NCBI RefSeq assembly: GCF_052044135.1
Contig: NZ_JBQDYF010000008.1
Location: 62,001-126,000 of the forward strand
Origin: Salinisphaera sp052044135
Lineage (GTDB): Bacteria > Pseudomonadota > Gammaproteobacteria > Nevskiales > Salinisphaeraceae
Direction of reading: 5' to 3'
DNA: 64,000 nt
A program made the translations under genes and the position numbers. Of the stretch, positions 31,923 to 40,072 are shown one piece after another; position 1 is the stretch's first letter, and every line of letters begins with the position of its first letter. The notes under the pieces are model-generated. The model saw only the letters and a list, made by a program, of their open reading frames with translations. It was not told the origin of the DNA and did no database searches.

Positions 31923-32435
31923 TCAGTTCATATTGTTGGCGTTTGGGGTCGAGCCGGTCGCGGTGGCCGGCATGCCGTTGTGGCCGTTCGCTGCAGCGGT
32001 CGCGCCCATGGTCTGCGTGGTTGTGTCGCTGTTCGATGCGGCGGTGCCGTTGCCGTCGTTGTCGGCATTGCTGGAATTGTCGGACGGCGGCTGATGGGTG
32101 GCGATGAACTGAGCCAGCTGCACATCGCTCGGGGCGTTGAAGTTGGCGGCGCCGTAGTCGCCGGGTTTGGGCTCGGGCAATGACTGCGAGGGCGCAGCGG
32201 CGTTGCCGTTGGCGTTCGACGCCGACGGCTCGGTGCTGCCCGCGGTGCCCTGGTCGCCCGTATTCAATAGGCTGCTCTGGATGGGTTGCGGCGACTGGGC
32301 GCTACCGTCCGGCGACGCCTGGCTACCGGGGCTGTTGGTCTGGGCGAACGCCGGGGCGGCCACGGCGAGCGCGGCCAGCGCCGCGACGATGGGCAGCCGC
32401 GCTGGCGGGTGGGCACGTGTCGGGCGAATCGGCAT
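31923..32435 (-). CDS. Secreted low-complexity protein of unknown function
   Basis: A 170-residue protein with a Sec signal peptide (core IVAALAALAVAAPAFA, cleavage after AFA) and a mature part dominated by Ser, Asn, Gly, Ala, Gln and Pro. The only more ordered segment is FNAPSDVQLAQFIATHQPP. AGGAG lies 7 bases before the ATG at 32435. It is encoded upstream of the cytochrome gene and divergent from modA. No family is recognised. Confidence 0.55.
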   Translation of the reverse strand: MPIRPTRAHPPARLPIVAALAALAVAAPAFAQTNSPGSQASPDGSAQSPQPIQSSLLNTGDQGTAGSTEPSASNANGNAAAPSQSLPEPKPGDYGAANFNAPSDVQLAQFIATHQPPSDNSSNADNDGNGTAASNSDTTTQTMGATAAANGHNGMPATATGSTPNANNMN

Positions 32436-32548
32436 GACGGGCTCCTGGGTCGAACGGGTGGGGCGCGCGGGCAACTCGGGCCCGGGCTGGCCATGACTGT
32501 TCAGACCGGTTTGGCGCGCTGAAGTTTCAATGGTCTTTGCGATGCCAT

Positions 32549-32572
32549 CGCTATGTAGTAGCGTATATATCG
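32549..32572 (+). promoter_or_regulatory. ModE-like operator upstream of modA
   Basis: A 24-bp imperfect palindrome beginning CGCTATGTAG and ending TATATATCG. It matches the E. coli ModE recognition sequence at about 17 of 24 positions, including the outer CG ends and the TA-rich arms. ModE bound to molybdate represses modABC in many proteobacteria. No modE gene is in the window. The site is 63 bases before the modA start, where an operator is expected. Confidence 0.6.
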
Positions 32573-32634
32573 TTCATGGCCTGTCGTGCGCGCGTTCGCA
32601 CCGGGTTCGGCTCTACCCAATCGGAAAACGATCG

Positions 32635-33456
32635 ATGCATATTCATGAAGGGATAGTGCGGCGGGGGCTTTTGGCCCTGGCCGTCGTGGCGCTGGCGGCC
32701 GCGGGTCTCGCCCAGTCTGCCTGGGCCGAGGGCGCGAAAACACAGGATAAGCCGCTGATCGTGTTCGCGGCGGCCAGCCTGAAGAACGCGATGGACGGCG
32801 TGGCCCAGGCCTATGACAAGAGCCACGACGGCGCCGATGTGAAGGTGAGCTACGCGGGCAGTTCCACGCTGGCCCGTCAGATCGAGGCCGGGGCGCCGGC
32901 CGACGTGTATGTTTCGGCCAACCAGCAGTGGATGAACAAGCTGGCCGCCGACGGGCTGATCGACAAATCCAGCCGCTACAATCTGCTGGGCAACTCGCTG
33001 GTGCTGGTGGCGCCGAAGAGCAGCGATGTACAGGTCACGCTGAAAAAACACGTCGATCTGTTGGCCAAGCTCGGCAAGAGCAATTATCTGGCGATGGCCA
33101 ATACCGACGCCGTGCCGGCCGGCATCTATGGCAAGCATGCGCTGCAATGGCTGGGTGTGTGGTCGCGGATGCAGGGCCATATCGCCCAGGGCGACGACGT
33201 GCGTGCCGCGCTGGCGCTGGTGTCGCGCGGGGAGTCGCCGCTGGGTGTGGTGTATGCGTCCGACGCGGTCGCCGACAAGGGCGTGCGTGTGGTGGATACC
33301 TTTCCGCCGGCGAGCCACAAGCCGATCATCTATCCGGCCGCCGCCACCGCCGACAGCCACAATTCGCAGGATGCCGATTTCCTGGCCTTTCTGAAATCGG
33401 ATACGGCGGCGACGATATTCAAGCGCTGGGGTTTCAAGGTGGTTGCCGGCCAGTAA
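32635..33456 (+). CDS. modA: Molybdate-binding periplasmic protein ModA
   Basis: A 273-residue periplasmic binding protein. A signal peptide (LLALAVVALAAAGLAQSAWA) is followed by the ModA core: VFAAASLKNAMDGVAQAY, SYAGSSTLARQIEAGAPADV and YVSANQQWMNKL, which contain the residues that hold the oxyanion. It delivers molybdate to ModBC. The start at 32635 gives a normal signal peptide; an in-frame start 35 codons upstream would run through the ModE-like operator. It is the first gene of modABC. Confidence 0.93.
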   Translation: MHIHEGIVRRGLLALAVVALAAAGLAQSAWAEGAKTQDKPLIVFAAASLKNAMDGVAQAYDKSHDGADVKVSYAGSSTLARQIEAGAPADVYVSANQQWMNKLAADGLIDKSSRYNLLGNSLVLVAPKSSDVQVTLKKHVDLLAKLGKSNYLAMANTDAVPAGIYGKHALQWLGVWSRMQGHIAQGDDVRAALALVSRGESPLGVVYASDAVADKGVRVVDTFPPASHKPIIYPAAATADSHNSQDADFLAFLKSDTAATIFKRWGFKVVAGQ

Positions 33457-33516
33457 GCGGTGGTTACGACGCCGGGTTTGGCGGGCCAGCCGGTATGACC
33501 CGATCCGAGGATATGC

Positions 33517-34200
33517 GTGCTCGACGCCAATCAACTCCAGGTTCTTGAACTCAGCCTGAGGGTGGCCGGCACGGCGGTCGCCTTCAGCTTGCCGCTGGCG
33601 CTGGTCGTGGCCTGGTTTCTGGCACGCTCGCGTTCGCGGTTGAAGATGGCGGTGGACGCCCTGGTGCATCTGCCGCTGGTGCTGCCGCCGGTGGTGACCG
33701 GTTATCTGTTGCTGATCGTGCTGGGGCGGCGTGGCCTGATCGGCGGCTGGTTGGCCGAGCATCTGGGGCTGGTTTTTGCCTTCCACTGGACGGGTGCGGC
33801 GCTGGCCGGCGGTATTATGGGCTTTCCCTTGATGGTGCGCCCGATCCGGCTGTCGCTGGAGGCGATCGACCCGCGCGTGGAGGCCGCCGCGGCCACGCTC
33901 GGCGCCCGGCCGATTCTGGTCTGGCTGACCGTGACCGTGCCGCTGGCCCTGCCGGGCGTGATTGCCGGTCTGGTGCTGGCGTTCGCGCGTGCGCTTGGCG
34001 AGTTCGGCGCCACCATTACTTTTGCCTCGAATATTCCGGGCGAGACGCGCACGCTACCGCTGGCCATCTATACCTTCATCCAGGTGCCGGGCGGCGAAGG
34101 GCAGGCCGCACAGCTGATCGTGATTTCGGTGGTGGTGTCGCTCGGTGCGCTGGTGGCCTCCGAGCTGATCGCGCGGCGTGTTAAACGGTTGCAGGCATGA
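33517..34200 (+). CDS. modB: Molybdate ABC transporter permease ModB
   Basis: A 227-residue permease (E. coli ModB is 229) with five to six helices and the EAA loop LEAIDPRVEAAAATLGA that contacts ModC. VLPPVVTGYLLL and GEFGATITFASNIPGET are typical ModB segments. The start is GTG at 33517 with GAGG a few bases upstream. The stop codon overlaps the modC start (ATGA). Confidence 0.93.
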   Translation: MLDANQLQVLELSLRVAGTAVAFSLPLALVVAWFLARSRSRLKMAVDALVHLPLVLPPVVTGYLLLIVLGRRGLIGGWLAEHLGLVFAFHWTGAALAGGIMGFPLMVRPIRLSLEAIDPRVEAAAATLGARPILVWLTVTVPLALPGVIAGLVLAFARALGEFGATITFASNIPGETRTLPLAIYTFIQVPGGEGQAAQLIVISVVVSLGALVASELIARRVKRLQA

Positions 34201-35306
34201 CGTTGTCGCTCGACGTGCGCCTGCGCCAGGGCGATTTCGAGCTGGCGTGCGAACTGGAATCCAACGCGCGGGTAGTGGGGTTGTTCGGCCCATCGGGCGC
34301 GGGCAAGAGCTCGTTGCTGCGGGTGATCTCGGGGCTGGCCCGGCCCGACGCCGGGCGCATCGAGATCGCCGGGCGCTGTGTGTTCGACAGTGCCCGCGGT
34401 CTGCACGTGCCGGCGCATCGGCGGCGCATCGGCGTGGTTTTCCAGCAGTCGCGGCTGTTCCCGCATTTCAACGTGCGGCACAACCTGGATTATGGCGGCT
34501 GGTTCAGCCGGCAGCGGCCGAGCCGGGCCCGCTTCGATCAGGTGGTGGGCATGCTCGACATCGGCCATCTGCTGGCCCGGCGCACGCGCGATCTGTCCGG
34601 CGGCGAGAGCCAGCGTGTGGCGATCGGCCGGGCGCTGTTGTCCGATCCCGATCTGTTGCTGCTGGATGAGCCGCTGGCCTCGCTGGACGCGCCGCGCAAA
34701 CGCGAAGTGCTGCCTTATATCGAACGGCTCAGCGCCGAAAGTGCCCTGCCGATCGTGTTCGTCAGCCACCAGCTCGACGAGCTGCTGCGCCTGGCCAATC
34801 GGCATGTCGCCGCGATCCGCGATGGTCGGATCGTGTTTTCCGGCGCCACCGCGGAGTTCCTGGCAAGGCCGGACCTGCTCGGCGAAGACGCCGGCCCCGC
34901 GGCGGGTGTTTTGCTCAACGCGCGGCTTGTTTCGCACGAAACCGAATATGGGTTGAGTGTGCTGGCCTGCCCGCACCAGAAACTGTATGTGCCACAGTTG
35001 ACCGAGCATCGCGTGGGCGAATCGGTGACCGTGCACGTGCGCGCGCGCGACGTAATCCTGGCCTGCAAGCCGCCCGAGCAGACCAGCGCGCTCAACCAGC
35101 TGGCCGGTGTGGTCATCGGCGTGCATCCGGACGACAACGATTACGCCGTGGACGTGGTGCTCGATATCGATGGCCAGCGTCTCGACGCGCGCATCACGCG
35201 CCGCTCGGCGGCCGTGCTCGACCCGCAGCCGGGCCAGACGCTGCACGCCGTGATCAAGTCGCTGGCGCTGGCCGAACAAGCCTGGCAACGGCTGGGTGGG
35301 CTGTAG
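34197..35306 (+). CDS. modC: Molybdate ABC transporter ATP-binding protein ModC
   Basis: A 369-residue ATPase with Walker A GPSGAGKSS, signature LSGGESQRVAIGRAL and Walker B LLLLDEPLASLD, followed by a C-terminal Mop/TOBE molybdate-sensing domain (about residues 290-360). It energises ModAB import of molybdate, needed by the molybdoenzyme to the left. It overlaps modB by 4 bases. Confidence 0.94.
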   Translation: MTLSLDVRLRQGDFELACELESNARVVGLFGPSGAGKSSLLRVISGLARPDAGRIEIAGRCVFDSARGLHVPAHRRRIGVVFQQSRLFPHFNVRHNLDYGGWFSRQRPSRARFDQVVGMLDIGHLLARRTRDLSGGESQRVAIGRALLSDPDLLLLDEPLASLDAPRKREVLPYIERLSAESALPIVFVSHQLDELLRLANRHVAAIRDGRIVFSGATAEFLARPDLLGEDAGPAAGVLLNARLVSHETEYGLSVLACPHQKLYVPQLTEHRVGESVTVHVRARDVILACKPPEQTSALNQLAGVVIGVHPDDNDYAVDVVLDIDGQRLDARITRRSAAVLDPQPGQTLHAVIKSLALAEQAWQRLGGL

Positions 35307-35396
35307 CGGTTCGCGCGCCTGTCCGTGGCGGCGACGCCATTTTGCCGGCCAAACCCAATAATTGACCGGCGTGCGGCGAGGGTCGGGTTGAGTGTT

Positions 35397-35426
35397 GTCG
35401 GATTAGCGCAACCCGCGTCATCCGAC
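35397..35426. repeat. REP-like palindrome, degenerate copy
   Basis: GTCGGATTA at the left and CATCCGAC at the right, with GCGCAACCCGCG between. It is a one-mismatch relative of the palindromes at 17, 190 and 30047. It lies between the convergent modC and moaC-moaB genes, a usual position for REP elements. Confidence 0.5.
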
Positions 35427-35476
35427 ACGGGCTCATCGGGGCGGCCGAAGTCGATCGTGGCGGCGGACCATGCGAC

Positions 35477-36394
35477 TCAGCTCTTGCCCGCGAACCGCCG
35501 ATGAATTTCCACGATATGGATCAGGCTGGGCAGTACGGCGGCCAGCGTTTCCTCGGCGCCGGCGCGGCTGCCGGGGAATGTGAGGGTCAGGCTCGATCCG
35601 ATGAAGCCGGCAACCCCGCGTGAGAGCGCGGCGTAGGGCGTGCGCTTCAGGCCGAAGGCGCGAGCGGCTTCCATCAGGCCCGGCATGGGCGTGGTCAGTT
35701 TCGGCTCGACCGTTTCGACGACCTTGTCCTTCGGCCCGATGCCGGTACCGCCCACGGTCACGATCAGCGGGGTCTCCCAGGAGACGGCTTCGTTGATCGT
35801 GGCATCCACGGCGCCGGGGTCGTCGCGCAGCACGCGATAGTCGATCGGGTCGAAACCGGCCTGGGTGAGGCCGTCGGCCACGCTGCGCCCGGCCGCATCG
35901 CTCTTGTGGCCATCGGCGACCGGGGTGGAGACCATGAGTACGGTGGCGGGCAGGGCGGTCTTGAGCCGGCGCGAATAATGGCTCTTGCCACCCTGTTTTT
36001 CCAGGAGATGGGTATCACCGATGCGCAGCTGCGCCGGTTCGGCATAGGGCTTGAGCATGTCGTAGAGCGTCAGCGCGGCCATGCTCGCCGCGGTCAGCGC
36101 TTCCATTTCGACACCGGTGGGGCCGATGGTATGCACTTCGGCCTCGATCGCCACGTGATCGGCCTCGATGGCGAAATGCACCTCGGCGGCATGAATCGGC
36201 AGGGGATGGCACAGCGGCAGCAGTTCGTCGGTGCGCTTGGCCGCGAGAATGCCGGCGATGCGGGCCGAGGCCTGGGGGTCGCCTTTTTCGGTGTCGCGCG
36301 AGGCGATGCGCTGCAGGCAATGCTGGGGCGCATAAAAGCGCGCTGCGGCCACGGCCGAGCGCAGGGTGTCGGGTTTCATGCCTACGTTTTTCAC
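35477..36394 (-). CDS. Bifunctional molybdenum cofactor biosynthesis protein MoaC-MoaB
   Basis: A 305-residue fusion. Residues 1 to about 135 are MoaC (cyclic pyranopterin monophosphate synthase), with KRTDELLPLCHPLPI and GPTGVEMEALTAAS. Residues about 148-305 are a MoaB/MogA-type adenylyltransferase domain with GGTGIGPKD and PGSRAGAEE. The fusion joins an early step (GTP-derived precursor to cPMP) and a late step (molybdopterin adenylylation). The GTG at 36394 is preferred because GAGGAT lies 8 bases upstream; an ATG follows five codons later. It lies downstream of the moaD-moaE fusion. Confidence 0.9.
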   Translation of the reverse strand: MKNVGMKPDTLRSAVAAARFYAPQHCLQRIASRDTEKGDPQASARIAGILAAKRTDELLPLCHPLPIHAAEVHFAIEADHVAIEAEVHTIGPTGVEMEALTAASMAALTLYDMLKPYAEPAQLRIGDTHLLEKQGGKSHYSRRLKTALPATVLMVSTPVADGHKSDAAGRSVADGLTQAGFDPIDYRVLRDDPGAVDATINEAVSWETPLIVTVGGTGIGPKDKVVETVEPKLTTPMPGLMEAARAFGLKRTPYAALSRGVAGFIGSSLTLTFPGSRAGAEETLAAVLPSLIHIVEIHRRFAGKS

Positions 36395-36448
36395 AGGCTG
36401 CGATCCTCGGGGTCGATAACGAGCCAGGGCTGGGGCCGGCGGGCCGGC

Positions 36449-37159
36449 TCAGCGCGGCCGCTCGGGGTGGGGCACTTCGGTGCCTTCCAGATAGGCATGC
36501 GTGCCGTCGCTATAGTATTCGTTCTTCCATACGGCGACGCGGGCCTTGAGCTGTTCCAGGGCAAATCGCGCGGCATCGAAGGCCGGCGCGCGATGCACCG
36601 CGCGCACTACGACGTAGACGCTCATCTCGCCGAGGCCGAGACGGCCGGTGCGATGCTGCAGCCGGCAGGCATGAATATCGAAGGCGTCCATGGTTTCGCG
36701 TTCGATGTCGGCCATGGTGCGCGCGGCGAGCGGCCCGTAGGCGGAGTAGTCCATCGATTCGACCGTGCGGCCCGCGTTGGTCAGCCGCACGGTACCGCCG
36801 AACACCACCAGCGCGCCGCAGCGTGCGTCTTCGGTTTCGGCCATGAGTGCGTCGAGATCGAGCGGGGCCGCGGTCAGATGCGATGATGGCTCGCTGGCGG
36901 GCGCGCCGCCGGAGACCGGCGGAATCAACGCGATGCGGTCGCCCGCCCCGACTTCCGTCTCGGGCGGCAGCAGCGCATCGTCGCGCGCACAGGCCGTGCG
37001 CGACAGCAGTCCGGCCGCTTCCGGCCACCGGGTCCGGGCACAGGCCAGGAGATGATCGATGGTATGCGGCGCGTCCAGCGCGAGCTCGACCATGTCGCCG
37101 CCCATGTGCTCGCTCAGCGCGCCGTGGCATTCCAGAAAAACGTCGATGGTTTCGGCCAT
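36449..37159 (-). CDS. MoaD-MoaE fusion, molybdopterin synthase (MoaX-like)
   Basis: A 236-residue fusion of the small sulfur carrier MoaD (residues 1-85, ending PPVSGG with Gly84-Gly85) and the catalytic subunit MoaE (about 95-236: HRTGRLGLGEMSVYVVV, HRAPAFDAARF, VAVWKNEYYSDG with the active-site lysines). MoaD normally needs a free C-terminal Gly-Gly for thiocarboxylation. In the analogous MoaX of Mycobacterium tuberculosis the chain is cleaved after the Gly-Gly. The same processing would be required here and is inferred. It is probably co-transcribed with moaC-moaB. Confidence 0.9.
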   Translation of the reverse strand: MAETIDVFLECHGALSEHMGGDMVELALDAPHTIDHLLACARTRWPEAAGLLSRTACARDDALLPPETEVGAGDRIALIPPVSGGAPASEPSSHLTAAPLDLDALMAETEDARCGALVVFGGTVRLTNAGRTVESMDYSAYGPLAARTMADIERETMDAFDIHACRLQHRTGRLGLGEMSVYVVVRAVHRAPAFDAARFALEQLKARVAVWKNEYYSDGTHAYLEGTEVPHPERPR

Positions 37160-37256
37160 AGCGGTCTGTCCTTATCCTTGCCGGTGTGCGGGCCGACCGT
37201 CACATCGGCCAAAATGAGGGTCTGCGACGCGGGGCGCAACCGGTGGTGCGATGCTT

Positions 37257-38438
37257 TCAAGGCGCACGTTCGGTCATCCAGAACACGAGCGCGGTGGTTT
37301 CCAGCAACCCGGCGACCGCCATGGTGCCCGGCCAGCCGCCGAACTGGTAACTCACGCCCGCCAGCGCGGAGCCGACGGCACCCGCGACGAAGAAGCAGCT
37401 CATGTAGGCGGTGGTGATGCGGCTTCGGGCCTCCGGCCGCAGCGCGTAGATCGTGCTCTGGTTGAGAATCTGCACGCCCTGCACGCCCAGGTCCATGAAG
37501 AACAGCCCGAGCATGATCGCGACGAGGTGGGTGCTGAACAGCCCCATGCCCGCGAACGACACGATGGCCGCCAGCATGAAACCGGCGACGGCGCGCTGGC
37601 CGAGCCCGCTGTCGTGCAGCCGGCCGGCGGCATTGGCGCCCAGCGCGCCCGCGGCCCCGAGCAGGCTGAACAGCCCGATCAGGGTTTCGCTGTAGTGATA
37701 GGGCGCGTTGGCGAGCAGGAAGGGCAGCGCGGTCCAGACGATGGTGAAACCGGCGAAGCCGCAGCCGCCATAGACGATACGCCGGCGCAGGACCGGTTCC
37801 TCGGCCAGAAGCCGGGCCACCGACAGCAGGGTGGCGCCATAGGACGGACGCGATGCCGGGGCCGCCTCGGCCGGCAGCGCGCGATAGAGCACCCCGGCCA
37901 GCCCGAACATGAGCACGGCCGCGATCCCGAACACGGCGCGCCAGCCCGCGGCGTCGGCCACGATGCCGGAGAACGCCCGCGCCAGCAGAATGCCGATCAA
38001 CAAACCGCTCATCACGCGGCCGACCACGGCGCCGCGCTTGGCCTCGGCCGCCAGATGCGCGGCCATCGGCACCATGATCTGGGCGCAGGTCGCGGTCAGC
38101 CCGATGAAAAAGCTCGACGCCACGAACCAGCCTATACCGGGGCTGATCATGGCCGCGACGGACGCGGCACCGGTGCCGGCGGCGACCCAGGCGATCAATC
38201 GGCGCCGGTCGAGCTGGTCGCCCAGCGGCACGATGAAAACCAGGCCCGCGGCGTAGCCGATCTGGGTGACCGTGACGATTAGCGACGCGGTGCTGCTGGT
38301 GATGCCGAAACTGCGAGTGAGCAGGGCCAGCAATGGTTGGGCGTAATAGATGTTGGCGACGGCCAGCCCGCAGGCCACGGCCATGAGTTGCACGAGCGGC
38401 GCCGACGGCGTCAGCGCGATTTGCCGGGAGTGGGTCAC
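37257..38438 (-). CDS. MFS transporter (drug/metabolite efflux type)
   Basis: A 393-residue major facilitator with 12 hydrophobic segments. The first helix region carries ACGLAVANIYYAQPLLALL, a signature of a widespread subfamily of uncharacterised MFS exporters. The loop 2-3 motif reads GDQLDRRRLI. No operon partner clarifies its substrate; it lies between the molybdenum cofactor genes and rpiA. Confidence 0.82.
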   Translation of the reverse strand: MTHSRQIALTPSAPLVQLMAVACGLAVANIYYAQPLLALLTRSFGITSSTASLIVTVTQIGYAAGLVFIVPLGDQLDRRRLIAWVAAGTGAASVAAMISPGIGWFVASSFFIGLTATCAQIMVPMAAHLAAEAKRGAVVGRVMSGLLIGILLARAFSGIVADAAGWRAVFGIAAVLMFGLAGVLYRALPAEAAPASRPSYGATLLSVARLLAEEPVLRRRIVYGGCGFAGFTIVWTALPFLLANAPYHYSETLIGLFSLLGAAGALGANAAGRLHDSGLGQRAVAGFMLAAIVSFAGMGLFSTHLVAIMLGLFFMDLGVQGVQILNQSTIYALRPEARSRITTAYMSCFFVAGAVGSALAGVSYQFGGWPGTMAVAGLLETTALVFWMTERAP

Positions 38439-38508
38439 GAATAGCGTTACGGTTGTGGACGCGGGCCGTGCCGGGCGCGATCGGGCCGGCCGGCGCGTCG
38501 GAGTGAAA

Positions 38509-39171
38509 TCAGCGCGTCAGCGTTTCCACGCCGTGCTTGCCGGCGACGATCAGCACGTCGGCCGGGCGGCGCGCGAACAGGCCGACCGTGACCACGCCGG
38601 GGATGGCGTTGATCTTGTCTTCCATCGCGATGGCGTTGGACAGGTCCAGGTTATAGACATCCAGGATCGGGTTGCCGTTGTCGCTGCGCACGTTCGGGCG
38701 CAGTTCCGGCGAGCCACCGAGCTTGACGAGCTGGCGTGCCACCGCGCTGCGGCCCATTTCGATCACCTCGACCGGGAGCGGGAAGTTGCCGAGCGGATCG
38801 ACCCGCTTGGATTCGTCGACCATGCACACAAAGCGCCGCGATACGCTGGCGATGATCTTCTCGCGGGTGAGCGCACCGCCGCCGCCCTTGATCATCTCGA
38901 AATGCTTGTTGATTTCGTCCGCGCCGTCGAAATAGACCGGCAGATTACCGGTGTCGTTGAGCTCCTCGATCTCGAAACCCGCCTTCTTGAGTTTCGCGCT
39001 GGTGGCCTCGGAGCTCGATACACAGGCCCGGATCGAGGGTTTGCGCTCGGCCATCACGTCGATGAAGTGATTGACCGTGGTGCCGGTGCCGATGCCGATG
39101 TAATCGTCCTCGACGAGAAACTCATAGGCCGCTTCGGCCGCGGCGCGCTTGGCTTGGTCGCTGGAATTCAT
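38509..39171 (-). CDS. rpiA: Ribose-5-phosphate isomerase A
   Basis: A 220-residue enzyme (E. coli RpiA is 219) that interconverts ribose 5-phosphate and ribulose 5-phosphate in the pentose phosphate pathway. Motifs visible: GIGTGTTVNHFID, VSSSEATSAKLKKAGF, YFDGADEINKHFEMIKGGGGALTREKI and GNFPLPVEVIEMGR. The catalytic Asp and Glu/Lys of the DGADE and KGGGGAL segments are present. Full-length and unremarkable. Confidence 0.96.
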   Translation of the reverse strand: MNSSDQAKRAAAEAAYEFLVEDDYIGIGTGTTVNHFIDVMAERKPSIRACVSSSEATSAKLKKAGFEIEELNDTGNLPVYFDGADEINKHFEMIKGGGGALTREKIIASVSRRFVCMVDESKRVDPLGNFPLPVEVIEMGRSAVARQLVKLGGSPELRPNVRSDNGNPILDVYNLDLSNAIAMEDKINAIPGVVTVGLFARRPADVLIVAGKHGVETLTR

Positions 39172-39249
39172 ATCGATGGCCGGGTTCGGTAACGAGGTGC
39201 AGTGTAGCCCGCAACGGCGTCGGTATAAATCGTTCGAACGGCTCGGCGT

Positions 39250-39969
39250 TCAGCGGTCGCGCGGGCCGAAGATGGCGGTGCCGATGCGTACATGCGTCGC
39301 GCCTTCGGCGATGGCGGCCTCCATGTCGGCGCTCATGCCCATCGACAGCACATCCAGCGTATGGCCGCGCGTGTTCAGATCGTCGTGTAATGCACGCAGC
39401 GCGGCGAACGGTCGGCGCTGGGCCGCGAAATCGTCGGTGGCCGCCGGCAACGCCATCAACCCGCGCAGCCGAATGCCGGGCAGCTCGGCCATCCGGTCCG
39501 CCAGCTCGGCAACCGCATCGGGCGCGAGGCCGGACTTGCTGGCTTCGGCGTCGATATTCACCTGAATGCAGACGTTGAGCGGCGCGGCGCCCTGGGGGCG
39601 CTGTTCGGACAGGCGGCGTGCGATCTTGAAGCGATCCACCGCGTGCGCCCAGGCGAAGTGGGCGGCGATGTCGCGGGTCTTGTTGGATTGGATGTCGCCG
39701 ACAAAATGCCAGGCGATGTCACGGTCGGCCAGGGTTTCGATCTTGGGCAGCGCATCCTGAAGGTAATTCTCGCCGAAGTCGCGTTGCCCGGCCTCGACGG
39801 CGGCTGCGACCATCGCCGCCGGCTTGGTCTTGCTGATCGCCACCAGATGAATGGTGGCGGGGTCGCGATCGAAGCGTGCCGCGGCCTGGTCGATGCGATG
39901 CCGGACATCGGCCAGTCGGGCGGCAACGTCGACGCCCGCCGCGGGGCTCGAATCAGCGGTTCGGGACAT
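39250..39969 (-). CDS. yggS: YggS-family pyridoxal phosphate homeostasis protein
   Basis: A 239-residue PLP-binding protein of the YggS/PROSC family, a monomeric alanine-racemase-like barrel that keeps free PLP and amino acid pools balanced. IHLVAISKTKPAAMV contains the PLP-binding lysine. FGENYLQDALPKI, WHFVGDIQSNKTRDIA and LSMGMSADMEAAIAEGATHVR are diagnostic. GGAG lies 8 bases before the ATG at 39969. It is divergent from pilT, the usual gammaproteobacterial order. Confidence 0.95.
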   Translation of the reverse strand: MSRTADSSPAAGVDVAARLADVRHRIDQAAARFDRDPATIHLVAISKTKPAAMVAAAVEAGQRDFGENYLQDALPKIETLADRDIAWHFVGDIQSNKTRDIAAHFAWAHAVDRFKIARRLSEQRPQGAAPLNVCIQVNIDAEASKSGLAPDAVAELADRMAELPGIRLRGLMALPAATDDFAAQRRPFAALRALHDDLNTRGHTLDVLSMGMSADMEAAIAEGATHVRIGTAIFGPRDR

Positions 39970-40072
39970 TCGATTCTCCAGTGCAGCAGGGGCCGGCCGA
40001 TATGGGTAGGATAACGTGTTCGTATCGTGCGGGCGGGGGAAAGAACGTACGCGCGTTTCGGGGAGACATTGC

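Noticed and set aside
36395..36448. Molybdenum cofactor riboswitch before the moaC-moaB gene
   Set aside because: The gap to the upstream gene is too short, and no Moco-riboswitch-like structure was seen.
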